Under the pieces are notes generated by a model. It was not told where the DNA came from. It ran no database searches and saw only the letters and a program-made list of their open reading frames with translations. Positions 7,702-15,167 of a stretch of DNA of 64,000 nucleotides are shown piece after piece; the first letter of the stretch is position 1, and each line of letters starts with the position of its first letter. The translations under genes were made by a program, and so were the position numbers. Source of the DNA: JAAYJK01 sp964531295 (GTDB lineage Bacteria; Bacillota; Syntrophomonadia; Syntrophomonadales; Syntrophomonadaceae). Where the stretch lies: assembly GCA_964531295.1 (NCBI GenBank), contig CAZHHJ010000001.1, positions 1-64,000 of the forward strand, read 5' to 3'.

Positions 7702-8613
7702 TTAGCTGCTTACGATTAATCCTTCTGTGTTTTGGCCACCAGTGTTTTCTTTATCCTGCAATACCGCCTTTAAGGCCGTGATAGCGACCTCCAGTTGATC
7801 ATCATCCGGTGGTCTGGTAGTCAATTTTTGCAGCCACAAGCCTGGGGCAATCATAAATTTTAACCAGTGGTTGTCATAATATTTGCCGCTGAATTTAAGA
7901 AACTCATAACTGACCCCAGCTACTACCGGCAAAACAGCCAGTCTGCTCCATATACGATAAAATAGGTTTCCTTCGCCCAGCATAACAAATACCAGGATGG
8001 ACATCACCATGACTATCAACAAAAAAGCCGTGCCGCAGCGAGGGTGCAAGGTGGAATACTTGCGGGCATTCTCTATGGTTAAATCTTCCCCATTTTCATA
8101 GGCAAAAATAGTCTTATGTTCAGCCCCATGATACATAAAGACCCTGGCTATATCAGGCATTTTAGAAATGAAGTAAACATATAGCAAAAAGAAACCGATC
8201 CGCAGAACTCCTTCAACCAGGTTTTGCAGAACAATGCCGCCCAGATATCTCTGTGAATAATGAACAATAGCAGTAGGTAATACCATAAAAAGCAAAATAG
8301 CCAGTCCCAGAGCAATACTCATGGTTATCGCGATTTCCCAGGGACTCAGTTCTTCGTCTTCTTCCTCCAGCGCAATATTGGCCGAAATGTTCAACATATG
8401 TATGCCCGCCACCATGGATTCGATCAAGATGTAGGTTCCTCTGATAAAAGGCCATTTCAAGAAAGGATAGCGCTTAAGCAACGAGGTATTCTCCTCTTTT
8501 TCCAGGTGAATAGTACCGTCGCTTTTTCTGACTGCCAAGGCTGTCTGTTCAGGCCCGCGCATCATAATCCCTTCCAGAACTGCCATTCCCCCGTATTGGA
8601 ATTTTCTACTCAT
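7702..8613 (-). CDS. DUF1385 (YqhQ-type) membrane protein
   Basis: A 303-residue protein of the DUF1385 family: GGMAVLEGIMMRGP at the N-terminus, about four to five membrane segments between residues 90 and 235, and the diagnostic MYHGAEHKTIFAYE with HPRCGTAFLL. These proteins are common next to prfA/prmC and rpmE in Firmicutes. Their biochemical role is not established; a metal-dependent function is often suggested from the conserved His and Glu residues. The tail after the last helix is hydrophilic. Confidence 0.88.
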   Translation of the reverse strand: MSRKFQYGGMAVLEGIMMRGPEQTALAVRKSDGTIHLEKEENTSLLKRYPFLKWPFIRGTYILIESMVAGIHMLNISANIALEEEDEELSPWEIAITMSIALGLAILLFMVLPTAIVHYSQRYLGGIVLQNLVEGVLRIGFFLLYVYFISKMPDIARVFMYHGAEHKTIFAYENGEDLTIENARKYSTLHPRCGTAFLLIVMVMSILVFVMLGEGNLFYRIWSRLAVLPVVAGVSYEFLKFSGKYYDNHWLKFMIAPGLWLQKLTTRPPDDDQLEVAITALKAVLQDKENTGGQNTEGLIVSS

Positions 8614-8764
8614 TATAAACCACCTTTATATAAACAGAGCCCATATTTAAGATTCCGTTCCTGACCGGAATCCAATGGACACCAAGCCTTCCCGGGCCTT
8701 AAAAAGCTGAATGGAGGGCCGTTTCTCGGGCTCATAGCAGGTAGCCCGGAACTCCCCTGCAATA

Positions 8765-8800
8765 AATAGCAAAATAGCAGGAACTTCCGCCCCTGCTATT
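8765..8800 (-). terminator. Rho-independent terminator after rpmE
   Basis: Perfect 9-bp stem AATAGCAGG (8773-8781) / CCTGCTATT (8792-8800), starting three bases past the rpmE stop. On the minus strand it is followed by TTGCTATTTATT. A second small hairpin (GATTCCG/CGGAATC, 8651-8672) lies in the leader of the DUF1385 gene. Confidence 0.65.
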
Positions 8801-8802
8801 GA

Positions 8803-9006
8803 TTACTCTAAACCGTACTTCCTCTTAAACCGCTCTACTCTTCCTGTGGTGTCTACTACTCTGCCTTTATTACCTGTATAAAAGGGGTGGCATTTGGAGC
8901 ATATTTCTACTCGAATGCTTTCTTTGGTTGACCCAACCTCGAATTCATTACCACACGCACATCGAGCTGTAGCCTTAAAATATTCGGGATGTATTTTTTC
9001 CTTCAC
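8803..9006 (-). CDS. rpmE: 50S ribosomal protein L31, zinc-binding form
   Basis: A 67-residue ribosomal protein with the four zinc ligands Cys16, Cys18, Cys36 and Cys39, which identify the zinc-containing (C+) form rather than the zinc-free paralogue made during zinc starvation. HPFYTGNKG and the basic C-terminus are typical. The start is GTG, with AGAGGTG five bases upstream. Its place between rho and prfA follows the Bacillus order, although the biotin and other modules now separate it from rho. Confidence 0.97.
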   Translation of the reverse strand: MKEKIHPEYFKATARCACGNEFEVGSTKESIRVEICSKCHPFYTGNKGRVVDTTGRVERFKRKYGLE

Positions 9007-9355
9007 TATTTCACCTCTTTTCAGGCTGCTTTTATCTAATTTATAGTGTTTTCCCGCTAAATAGCCTTACAAACTGCAAAGAAAATTATATCAATAAAAA
9101 TAATAAAACACAAGGATATATTGCGCAAGGTGTTGTTAATAAGGATAATGTCTTGGTATAACTCGTCAGGGAAAATGTCATCCCTTCCAAAATTCAATAT
9201 ATAATGGAAGGATGAAATTAAAAATATGCCAACAAGCAAGGAAAAGGCGGACTGTGTAAGAAGGTAGCACTTTATACGGTTGAATTAAAGCCTTGATCCC
9301 AAAAGAGGAGAAGCTCTAGATAAGTATGACATATAATATACTAAGCAAATGCCGC
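9007..9355. other. AT-rich intergenic region without a supported gene
   Basis: 349 bases between the rpmE start and the ecfT stop. It must hold the rpmE promoter. A 60-codon minus-strand frame with a TTG start exists inside it, but it has no ribosome site and a skewed Ile/Phe composition, so it was not called. No RNA gene or strong hairpin was recognised. Confidence 0.6.
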
Positions 9356-10186
9356 CTATGGTAAAAAAGAATTAATTTTTATGATGAGTAAGCAAAGGTA
9401 GTAATTATGCCATAGCAATAGGCTTATTAATAACACCATGTTAACAGCTATAATATAGTAGTCTATACGATCTAAGCTCAACTCGCGTAGGTAGGTTCTC
9501 CTTCCCTGCTGGTATCCCCTTGCTTCCATAGCATCCACCAGTTCGTCACAACGCCGGAATATGTTTATCGCTAATGGCCTGGCCAGGTAACTGATCGCCC
9601 TGACTTTTCCACTCAGGCCTTGCGGATTGAAGTCGGCACATCGAGCTAGCTGAGCTTCGCTAATGCTGTTCATTTCATCCGTCAAGACAGGCATAAACCT
9701 CAAGGCCAGAGACAGCATCATGGCAATATCATGAGAAGATATACCGATAATACTGATGGGCCGCAGCAAACGTTCCAGCCCCATGGTAATCTCAGACTGC
9801 GTAGTGGTCATAGTCAGAATCGATGCTGCCATAACCAGCAACAGGAACTTGCCTACCTGTAAAATCCCCAAACACAGACCCTGATAGGTGATTAGAATAG
9901 GACCCATTGGAAAGCAAGGCAAGGAATCCCCGGGAGTAAAAAAAACATAAAGCAGGAACAGGCAGAAAAAGAAAGGCCCTACCGGGCGCAAAGTCCTTAG
10001 CAGCAATCCTGCAGGCAGGTATGCCAGCTGCGATACCGCGATGAGCATACTGGCAGCAAGCAATAGGCTGATGCTGTTTACCTGTAGAATCATTATGCTA
10101 AAAGCTATTACTGCGATGATTTTGGTTCTGGGATCCCGATTATGAATTGGCGATTTGCCTGGGATGTACTGACCCAGGTTATACAT
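9356..10186 (-). CDS. bioN: ECF transporter transmembrane subunit (BioN/EcfT)
   Basis: A 276-residue T component of an energy-coupling factor importer, with four to five membrane helices in the N-terminal half and the cytoplasmic coupling helices behind them. The second coupling motif is the canonical EARGYQ; the first reads AQLARCAD, with Cys replacing the usual Gly. Its ATG overlaps the ATPase gene by eight bases. Together with the single ATPase and BioY just upstream it should form a dedicated biotin importer. Confidence 0.9.
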   Translation of the reverse strand: MYNLGQYIPGKSPIHNRDPRTKIIAVIAFSIMILQVNSISLLLAASMLIAVSQLAYLPAGLLLRTLRPVGPFFFCLFLLYVFFTPGDSLPCFPMGPILITYQGLCLGILQVGKFLLLVMAASILTMTTTQSEITMGLERLLRPISIIGISSHDIAMMLSLALRFMPVLTDEMNSISEAQLARCADFNPQGLSGKVRAISYLARPLAINIFRRCDELVDAMEARGYQQGRRTYLRELSLDRIDYYIIAVNMVLLISLLLWHNYYLCLLIIKINSFLP

Positions 10187-11054
10187 TTCGACCTAACTTC
10201 CAGGCAACACTATCATTTATTGAACAGCGCCGCTCATTAAGTAGAGTGGTTATTTCCTCGACAGCATCAACAATAGTAAAGATATTGGTTTTCACATCCT
10301 CTCCCCCTTGCTGCAACTGCCACATCAACTCAGTGACCCGGGGCGGAGCCAGGCCCAGTGACTTGAGCCACTCTACCCGATGTAATATGCTATCCGGGCT
10401 TCCATCGGCGATGATCTCACCCCGATCCATTACTAAGACCCTATCCGCCAGAGCTGCCTCATTCATACTGTGGGTAACATGTATTATACCAATCCCCTGC
10501 CCCTTCAGCTTCTGCAATAAGGCCAGAACTTTATTCTTCCCGGCGGGGTCCAGAGAGGAGGTAGGCTCATCGAGGACAATTACCTTGGGGTCCATAGCTA
10601 GAAGGCCAGCTATGGCCAAAAGCTGTTTCTGACCTCCAGAAAGAGTATGGGGAGAGCGGCCTTCAAGACCAGATAAACCCACCATTTTAAGGGCTTGATC
10701 CACTCGCCGACGCACTTCGACTGCTGGCAATCCAAGGTTGCCGGGACCGAAGGCCACATCTTCTTCTACGCTCATACCAACAATCTGGTTATCGGGATTC
10801 TGGAAGACCATCCCTATCCGGCTTCGAATTTCTCGAAGGTTCTTCGAATCCCGAGTGCTTAGGTCGTCCACCAGGATTTCACCCCGGGTGGGAAATAACA
10901 GCGCATTTAAATGACGAATAAAAGTAGTCTTGCCACAGCCATTGGGGCCAATAATAACAATATATTCACCTGTGCTTAAATGCAAATTAATGTCTTTGAC
11001 AGCTGGCGGCTGGCCAGGTTCATAAGCATAAGATAGGTTTTGAATCCAAATCAT
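10179..11054 (-). CDS. bioM: ECF transporter ATPase (BioM/EcfA)
   Basis: A 291-residue ABC ATPase. Walker A GPNGCGKTT at 36-44, Q-loop VFQNPDNQ, signature LSGGQ at 138-142, Walker B VIVLDEP, and switch His in IIHVTHS. The C-terminal extension is typical of EcfA proteins. Only one ATPase gene is present, so it probably works as a homodimer, as in BioMNY, rather than as the EcfA1-A2 pair of shared ECF modules. Located between bioY (14 bases upstream) and bioN (8-base overlap). Confidence 0.93.
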   Translation of the reverse strand: MIWIQNLSYAYEPGQPPAVKDINLHLSTGEYIVIIGPNGCGKTTFIRHLNALLFPTRGEILVDDLSTRDSKNLREIRSRIGMVFQNPDNQIVGMSVEEDVAFGPGNLGLPAVEVRRRVDQALKMVGLSGLEGRSPHTLSGGQKQLLAIAGLLAMDPKVIVLDEPTSSLDPAGKNKVLALLQKLKGQGIGIIHVTHSMNEAALADRVLVMDRGEIIADGSPDSILHRVEWLKSLGLAPPRVTELMWQLQQGGEDVKTNIFTIVDAVEEITTLLNERRCSINDSVAWKLGRNV

Positions 11055-11068
11055 TTTTTCCCACCCCT

Positions 11069-11608
11069 TTATAGTGAAATATCCTGGCGTAATTTAAGGG
11101 CAATCCAGGCCGCAGTAAAGAGCTTTAGCAGATCACCGATTAAGAAAGGAACAACTCCGACCATTAAGGCTTCAAGCAAAGTAAAGTGAGTCACTATTGA
11201 AAGCTGGATACTGCCCAGAGTATAAATCACCAGGTGGCCTGCAAGTAAAGCAAACACTATCCATGCCAGGCCTGGATTTCTTCTGCTTTCCACAATTTTG
11301 CCAATAACATAGGCCCCTACAATAAAGCCAATTAGATAGCCACCCGAGGGGCCGAATAAAATACCGATGCCGGCTTTACCTCCGGCAAACACCGGCAGTC
11401 CAATTATCCCCAAAAGCACATATATAATTTGGCTAAATGCACCCGTATATCCACCCAGAAGGATAGCTGCTAAACTGGTAAAAAGAGTTTGCAATGTAAT
11501 AGGCAGAGGTTGTAGAGGTATGACCATAAATGCAGAAACAGCGGTCAAGGCTCCGAACATGGCGGCATAAACCGTTCGCCGCAGTGGACTATGGTTAGCT
11601 CCAACCAT
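11069..11608 (-). CDS. bioY: Biotin-binding ECF S component BioY
   Basis: A 179-residue membrane protein with six helices. VPLQPLPITLQT-like IPLQPLPITLQT, the FAGGKAGIG loop and GPSGGYLIGF are BioY hallmarks for the biotin-binding pocket. The ATG at 11608 has AGGAGG nine bases upstream; the frame extends to 11680, but that stretch has no ribosome site and looks like leader. First gene of bioY-bioM-bioN. A BirA operator lies over its promoter. Confidence 0.94.
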   Translation of the reverse strand: MVGANHSPLRRTVYAAMFGALTAVSAFMVIPLQPLPITLQTLFTSLAAILLGGYTGAFSQIIYVLLGIIGLPVFAGGKAGIGILFGPSGGYLIGFIVGAYVIGKIVESRRNPGLAWIVFALLAGHLVIYTLGSIQLSIVTHFTLLEALMVGVVPFLIGDLLKLFTAAWIALKLRQDISL

Positions 11609-11705
11609 ACGTTGACACCTCCTAGGCTTCAGCCAAAATAAATACCATACATTAAAAAAATAGTTGAGCAATCTGCACAACCCTTATATCTTACAGTTTA
11701 TTCAC

Positions 11706-11734
11706 ATTATGATATCATGTAAATCATATGTCAA
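11706..11734 (-). promoter_or_regulatory. Sigma-A type promoter of the bioYMN operon
   Basis: On the minus strand, -35 TTGACA (11729-11734) and -10 CATAAT (11706-11711) are separated by exactly 17 bases, about 95 bases upstream of the bioY ATG. The -35 box lies inside the promoter-proximal half of the BirA operator. Confidence 0.75.
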
Positions 11735-11760
11735 CCACATCGGGGGAATTAGGTTAACAA
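11728..11760. promoter_or_regulatory. BirA (biotin repressor) operator
   Basis: ATGTCAACC (11728-11736), a 15-base spacer, then GGTTAACAA (11752-11760). This matches the known bacterial biotin operator layout (TTGTnAACC, 14-16 bases, GGTTnACAA): the second half-site is perfect and the first has two changes. It lies between birA, which encodes the repressor-ligase, and the bioY promoter, so holo-BirA binding should block bioYMN when biotin is plentiful. Confidence 0.82.
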
Positions 11761-11765
11761 TGTAG

Positions 11766-12761
11766 TTATTCGCCTGTCTCGGAGGATAGAATGCTTATCT
11801 CGCCAGACATTATAGTCTGGATAGTTCCTTGTCGGTGGCGGAGCAACAGGAATCCGCTATCGTCAATATCGATCGCCTCTCCGACGATAAATCCATTTAC
11901 AGTATCCAATCGCACCTCTCGCCCGATTACCATTGATAGGCTCCTGCCCTTTTCCAGGACATGGGTAAAATTTCCTGCCCGCAAGTCTTTATAATAGCTT
12001 TCCAGGTGCAATAATAGACCTTGAAGAACCCTGATCCTGGAATCGGGTCGGTGGTTTTCGGCTCGAGCAGAGGTGGCCGGGGTACGGAAATCGGCAGGAA
12101 AATCCAGGATCTGATTGTTAACATTTAGTCCGATACCTGCCACGATGTATTCAATTCCATCAATATCAGTAACTGCTTCCGAAAGTATTCCAGCTATTTT
12201 TTTGCCTTCAATCAATATATCGTTAGGCCACTTGATACGGGGCTGCAGATGCAGTTCTGATTGCACGGTTTCTGCTACTGCTACTGCAGTGACCAGAGAA
12301 ACCCGAGAAATCTCTTTCAGTGGCAGCAACGGCCGTAGAATTACTGAGACATATATGCCCTGACCAGCAGGCGAGTACCAACTTCGTCCCCGGCGCCCCC
12401 GGCCAGCACTCTGCATTTCAGCTACAACTATAGTTCCCTCCGGGTATCCTTCCGAGGCTAAAATCCGGGCGCGATTGTTGGTGGAATCAATCTCACGATA
12501 ATAAAAGTACTCCCGCTGACCAAAGACTTCGGTTTTCAGTCCCGGACGCACTTCCTCAGGTGATAGGATGTCTGCGGGTAAACTAATCCGGTACCCCTTT
12601 CTAGGAGCAGATTCTATTTCATAGCCATCACTTAATAATGTCTTTATTTGTTTCCAGACTGTCGTCCGAGATACTTTGAGATTTTCACTCAGCGCTTCAC
12701 CTGAGACCCACTGGCCTTTTTTTTCTTTTAATGCTAGCAGAACCGACTCTCGTAAAGTCAT
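11766..12761 (-). CDS. birA: Biotin repressor and biotin-protein ligase BirA
   Basis: A 331-residue class II biotin ligase. An N-terminal helix-turn-helix (about 15-60, with GEALSENLKVSRTTVWKQI) is followed by the ligase domain with the biotinyl-AMP loop GRGRRGRSW at 120-128, the adenylate-site KWPNDI and AGIGLNVN. It activates biotin and attaches it to carboxylase or carrier proteins, and the DNA-binding domain makes it the likely repressor of the adjacent bioY promoter. AGGAG precedes the ATG by eight bases. Confidence 0.95.
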   Translation of the reverse strand: MTLRESVLLALKEKKGQWVSGEALSENLKVSRTTVWKQIKTLLSDGYEIESAPRKGYRISLPADILSPEEVRPGLKTEVFGQREYFYYREIDSTNNRARILASEGYPEGTIVVAEMQSAGRGRRGRSWYSPAGQGIYVSVILRPLLPLKEISRVSLVTAVAVAETVQSELHLQPRIKWPNDILIEGKKIAGILSEAVTDIDGIEYIVAGIGLNVNNQILDFPADFRTPATSARAENHRPDSRIRVLQGLLLHLESYYKDLRAGNFTHVLEKGRSLSMVIGREVRLDTVNGFIVGEAIDIDDSGFLLLRHRQGTIQTIMSGEISILSSETGE

Positions 12762-12791
12762 CCCTTACACTCCTTTAATAGCTGCTAATAA

Positions 12792-13190
12792 CTAACGGGC
12801 AAGTTCACTTATCATAAAAGTACCCATACCAAAGGCTACCAGGTTCCCTTCGTCATCCTTAATTTCACCTTGCCCGACCATAATCCTCCTGCCTTTTTGG
12901 ATAACTCTCCCTTCACCCCGAAGTATCCCTTGGTTTACTGAACGCAAATAATTCAATTTGATTTCCACGGTCAAAGCTCCCTCCTCAGGGCTTAGTTCCT
13001 GATTTATTGCTGCAGAAATGCAGGAGTCCATTAGGCCAGCAATAGCACCTCCATGGACATTGCCATAGAATTGTTTTAAACCATCAGTGATTTTCATTAG
13101 CACTTGGATTTTTCCATCCGCCATGGGTTCACTTGTCATATTCATATGTTTCCAGTAGTTACCTGTTTCCAAATCGGCGATGCGTACCAC
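12792..13190 (-). CDS. PaaI-family hotdog thioesterase
   Basis: A 132-residue hotdog-fold protein. The signature GNVHGGAIAGLMDSCISAA contains the HGG loop and the Asp of PaaI-type acyl-CoA thioesterases, and TVEIKLNYLRSV is the next conserved strand. It probably hydrolyses an acyl- or aryl-CoA; the substrate cannot be read. The start appears to be GTG at 13190, with GGAG ten bases upstream. It lies 30 bases upstream of birA on the same strand and may share its transcript. Confidence 0.85.
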   Translation of the reverse strand: MVRIADLETGNYWKHMNMTSEPMADGKIQVLMKITDGLKQFYGNVHGGAIAGLMDSCISAAINQELSPEEGALTVEIKLNYLRSVNQGILRGEGRVIQKGRRIMVGQGEIKDDEGNLVAFGMGTFMISELAR

Positions 13191-13282
13191 TATTCATCAA
13201 CTCCATAATTTCTTTTTAGGGAATATATAATATAGTATACCGCAACACTTTTAAATAGAGGAATGATGGCCTATGATCTTGC

Positions 13283-13311
13283 TTGACAAGAAGCCTCTGG
13301 CGTACTAATAT
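13283..13311 (+). promoter_or_regulatory. Consensus promoter of the GntR-family gene
   Basis: TTGACA (13283-13288), a 17-base spacer and TAATAT (13306-13311), about 40 bases upstream of the regulator's start. One of the best -35/-10 matches in the window. Confidence 0.8.
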
Positions 13312-13320
13312 CATTAATAC
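13302..13320. promoter_or_regulatory. Palindromic operator over the -10 box, probable GntR/YtrA site
   Basis: GTACTAAT-ATC-ATTAATAC: eight-base arms with one mismatch, centred on the -10 box. Position and symmetry suggest autorepression by the downstream YtrA-type regulator. Binding is inferred. Confidence 0.55.
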
Positions 13321-13349
13321 AATTAAGACATCGCAAGGTGGTGTATCAT

Positions 13350-13742
13350 TTGCTATGGTTTAAAATAGACTATCATTCCGGCCAAGCTGTTTACCAACAG
13401 ATTTTGAATAATTTTAAGAGTGAAATTATCAGCGGAAATCTTAAAGCCAACAACCCGGTTCCATCTATTCGAGAATTAGCCCGTATGCTGAATGTTAATC
13501 CTAATACCGTAGCCCGCGCATACCGGGAATTGGAAAATGAGGGGTTAATTTATTCACGGACTGGAATAGGAAGTTTTATTGCTGCTGAGGACCAGCATAC
13601 TCGGGAAGAAAAGGCCCTGCAGGCTGTATATCCAGATTTAAAGAAGGTAATCCAATTATCTCGAAGCTTTAAGCTTCCTAGAACTATGCTGGCAACTTTG
13701 TTTGCTGATACCGTGGAAGAAATATATGGAGGTGACAAATAA
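13350..13742 (+). CDS. GntR-family (YtrA subfamily) transcriptional regulator
   Basis: A 130-residue regulator with a winged helix at about residues 10-75: QAVYQQILNNFKSEI, then PVPSIRELARMLNVNPNTVARAYRELENEGL. The short C-terminal tail is typical of YtrA members, which usually control a co-transcribed ABC-2 exporter. A TTG at 13350 is favoured by AAGGTGG eight bases upstream; GTG codons at 13338 and 13341 overlap that site. Its stop overlaps the ATG of the ABC ATPase remnant (TAATG). Confidence 0.9.
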   Translation: MLWFKIDYHSGQAVYQQILNNFKSEIISGNLKANNPVPSIRELARMLNVNPNTVARAYRELENEGLIYSRTGIGSFIAAEDQHTREEKALQAVYPDLKKVIQLSRSFKLPRTMLATLFADTVEEIYGGDK

Positions 13743-14056
13743 TGACTGCCTTTAGCATGGATAATTTGGTCAAGGACTACCCCCAAAGCAAATTTAAGCT
13801 TAATGTTAAGCAGTTTTCCGGAGAGGAAGGCAGTATTATGGGCCCGCTGGGTAGCAATGGGGCCGGGAAAACTTCCCTGTTAAATCTGTTGTTAAATATA
13901 ACTTTTCCTGATGCCGGGACTGTCACTTGGTCCAAGAATAGCATTCCGACTCCAGACTTTATCGTCCGTAATGTCAGTTACATGCCAGAATATAAAAACT
14001 TATATCATAAAATGAGCTGCGGCAGTATCTTGAAGTTCTGTTCCAGGGCTATTTAA
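13742..14056 (+). pseudogene. Truncated ABC transporter ATPase, remnant of the GntR-linked exporter
   Basis: 104 residues match only the first third of an ABC ATPase. Walker A GSNGAGKTS and the strand YMPEYKNLYHKMS (normally YMPE..L...T..E) can be seen, but the Q-loop helix breaks off at ILKFCSRA and a stop follows. There is no signature motif, Walker B, D-loop or switch His, and no permease gene. It cannot work as an ATPase. A deletion has apparently joined this point to the sequence just before the large inverted repeat at 14072. Confidence 0.85.
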
Positions 14057-14071
14057 TTGATCAACATTGTT

Positions 14072-14128
14072 ACGGGCTGTATATTTCACTCGGTTTCAAT
14101 AATCATGCCAGGTGAAATTACAGCCCGT
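14072..14128. repeat. Long near-perfect inverted repeat at the deletion point
   Basis: Left arm 14072-14089 (ACGGGCTGTATATTTCAC) pairs with right arm 14112-14128 (GTGAAATTACAGCCCGT). That is 17 paired bases with one extra base, around a 22-base loop. It lies between the convergent ABC remnant and the YhaM gene. Neither side has a T-tract, so a simple intrinsic terminator is not the best fit. A bidirectional Rho-type stop, a small element end or a scar are other readings. Confidence 0.7.
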
Positions 14129-14171
14129 TAATTACAATTGGGCAAATATTTGCCAGTTTATCAATGAAAAC

Positions 14172-15167
14172 TTACTCTTCTTCATTATGTAGATAACGAG
14201 ATGTGTAAAACTGTTGCTGATGAAAGGTATCGTAAGGGGTAAAAGGGTTTTCACCCGCTTCATGCTCTACGATTTTATTGAAATACACATACAGTTTGGC
14301 ATCCAGATCATCCATAACATGAAGCAGCAAGGCTTCAGGAGATAAGGGGAGAACCGGCGAACCAAATTCCAGCCTGCCGTGGTGTCCTAATATCATGTTT
14401 TTTAGCAACTTTTCCAGCAGGGGCGGGAAATCAACGCCCTCTTCTCTCATGGCATCTATTTCCCGGGATATAAATTCATAACCCAAGACGATATGTCCCA
14501 CCAGCTTACCAATTTCAGTATAATCTGGCAGTACCTCGATCTGGAATTCTTTGATCTTTCCAATGTCATGTAATATGGCCCCGGTGATCATAAGATCCCG
14601 GTTAATATTGGGATATATGCTAGCGACTTTATCACACAACTCACTCACTATAAGGGTATGTTCGATTAAGCCCCCACTATAATTGTGGTGAATGACCTTA
14701 GCAGCTGGAGCAGTCACAAATTCCTGCCAGATGGAAGGGGTAAATATTCTATAGAGCAAATTCTTCATGTGCGGATCATTTATGCTGTCCATCTTGGCTT
14801 GCAGTTCCTGTTTAAGCTCTTTTATCTCCCGGTCTGGACTTTTCATATAGGATTGCGGTTCCTCATCCAAGACTTTTATTCTCTTGGCCGTAATCTGCTG
14901 TTGCTGGTTGAAAACCCCTATATCACCTAACATGCCAATTACGGCTCCAGTTTCCAATATGCCTGACAGCTGACAGCTATCCCATACTACTGCTTTTATT
15001 TCTCCGCTTCTATCGCTCATCTGAAGGTTAGTGATGTTTTTCCCTTCCCGGGTCTTCCGGGTGCTCTTATCCTGCACCAGAAACTTGCCCCAAAACTGGG
15101 TTCCGGCCGGAAGATTCTTCAGTTCCTTAACTGTGAATGGTCCTTTATTGTTCACTGCTCCCCTCAC
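14172..15167 (-). CDS. yhaM: YhaM-type 3'-5' exoribonuclease (OB fold plus HD domain)
   Basis: About 331 residues. The N-terminal OB-type nucleic-acid-binding domain (about 10-100, with DKSTRKTREGKNITNLQ) is followed by an HD metal-dependent domain with HNYSGGLIEHT and LHDIGK, and GHHGRLEFGSP farther on. This is the YhaM/CBF1 architecture of RNA/DNA 3'-5' exonucleases in Firmicutes. The GTG at 15167 overlaps the radical SAM gene's stop by four bases (GTGA); another GTG, 12 bases later, has better-spaced AAGGAG. The pair is probably translationally coupled. Confidence 0.88.
   Translation of the reverse strand: MRGAVNNKGPFTVKELKNLPAGTQFWGKFLVQDKSTRKTREGKNITNLQMSDRSGEIKAVVWDSCQLSGILETGAVIGMLGDIGVFNQQQQITAKRIKVLDEEPQSYMKSPDREIKELKQELQAKMDSINDPHMKNLLYRIFTPSIWQEFVTAPAAKVIHHNYSGGLIEHTLIVSELCDKVASIYPNINRDLMITGAILHDIGKIKEFQIEVLPDYTEIGKLVGHIVLGYEFISREIDAMREEGVDFPPLLEKLLKNMILGHHGRLEFGSPVLPLSPEALLLHVMDDLDAKLYVYFNKIVEHEAGENPFTPYDTFHQQQFYTSRYLHNEEE

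Noticed and set aside
9057..9239. 60-codon minus-strand frame upstream of rpmE
   Set aside because: TTG start without a ribosome site, Ile/Phe-heavy composition and no family likeness; it looks like chance in AT-rich DNA.
11609..11680. N-terminal extension of BioY
   Set aside because: No ribosome site, and the true ATG at 11608 follows AGGAGG; the segment is leader RNA.
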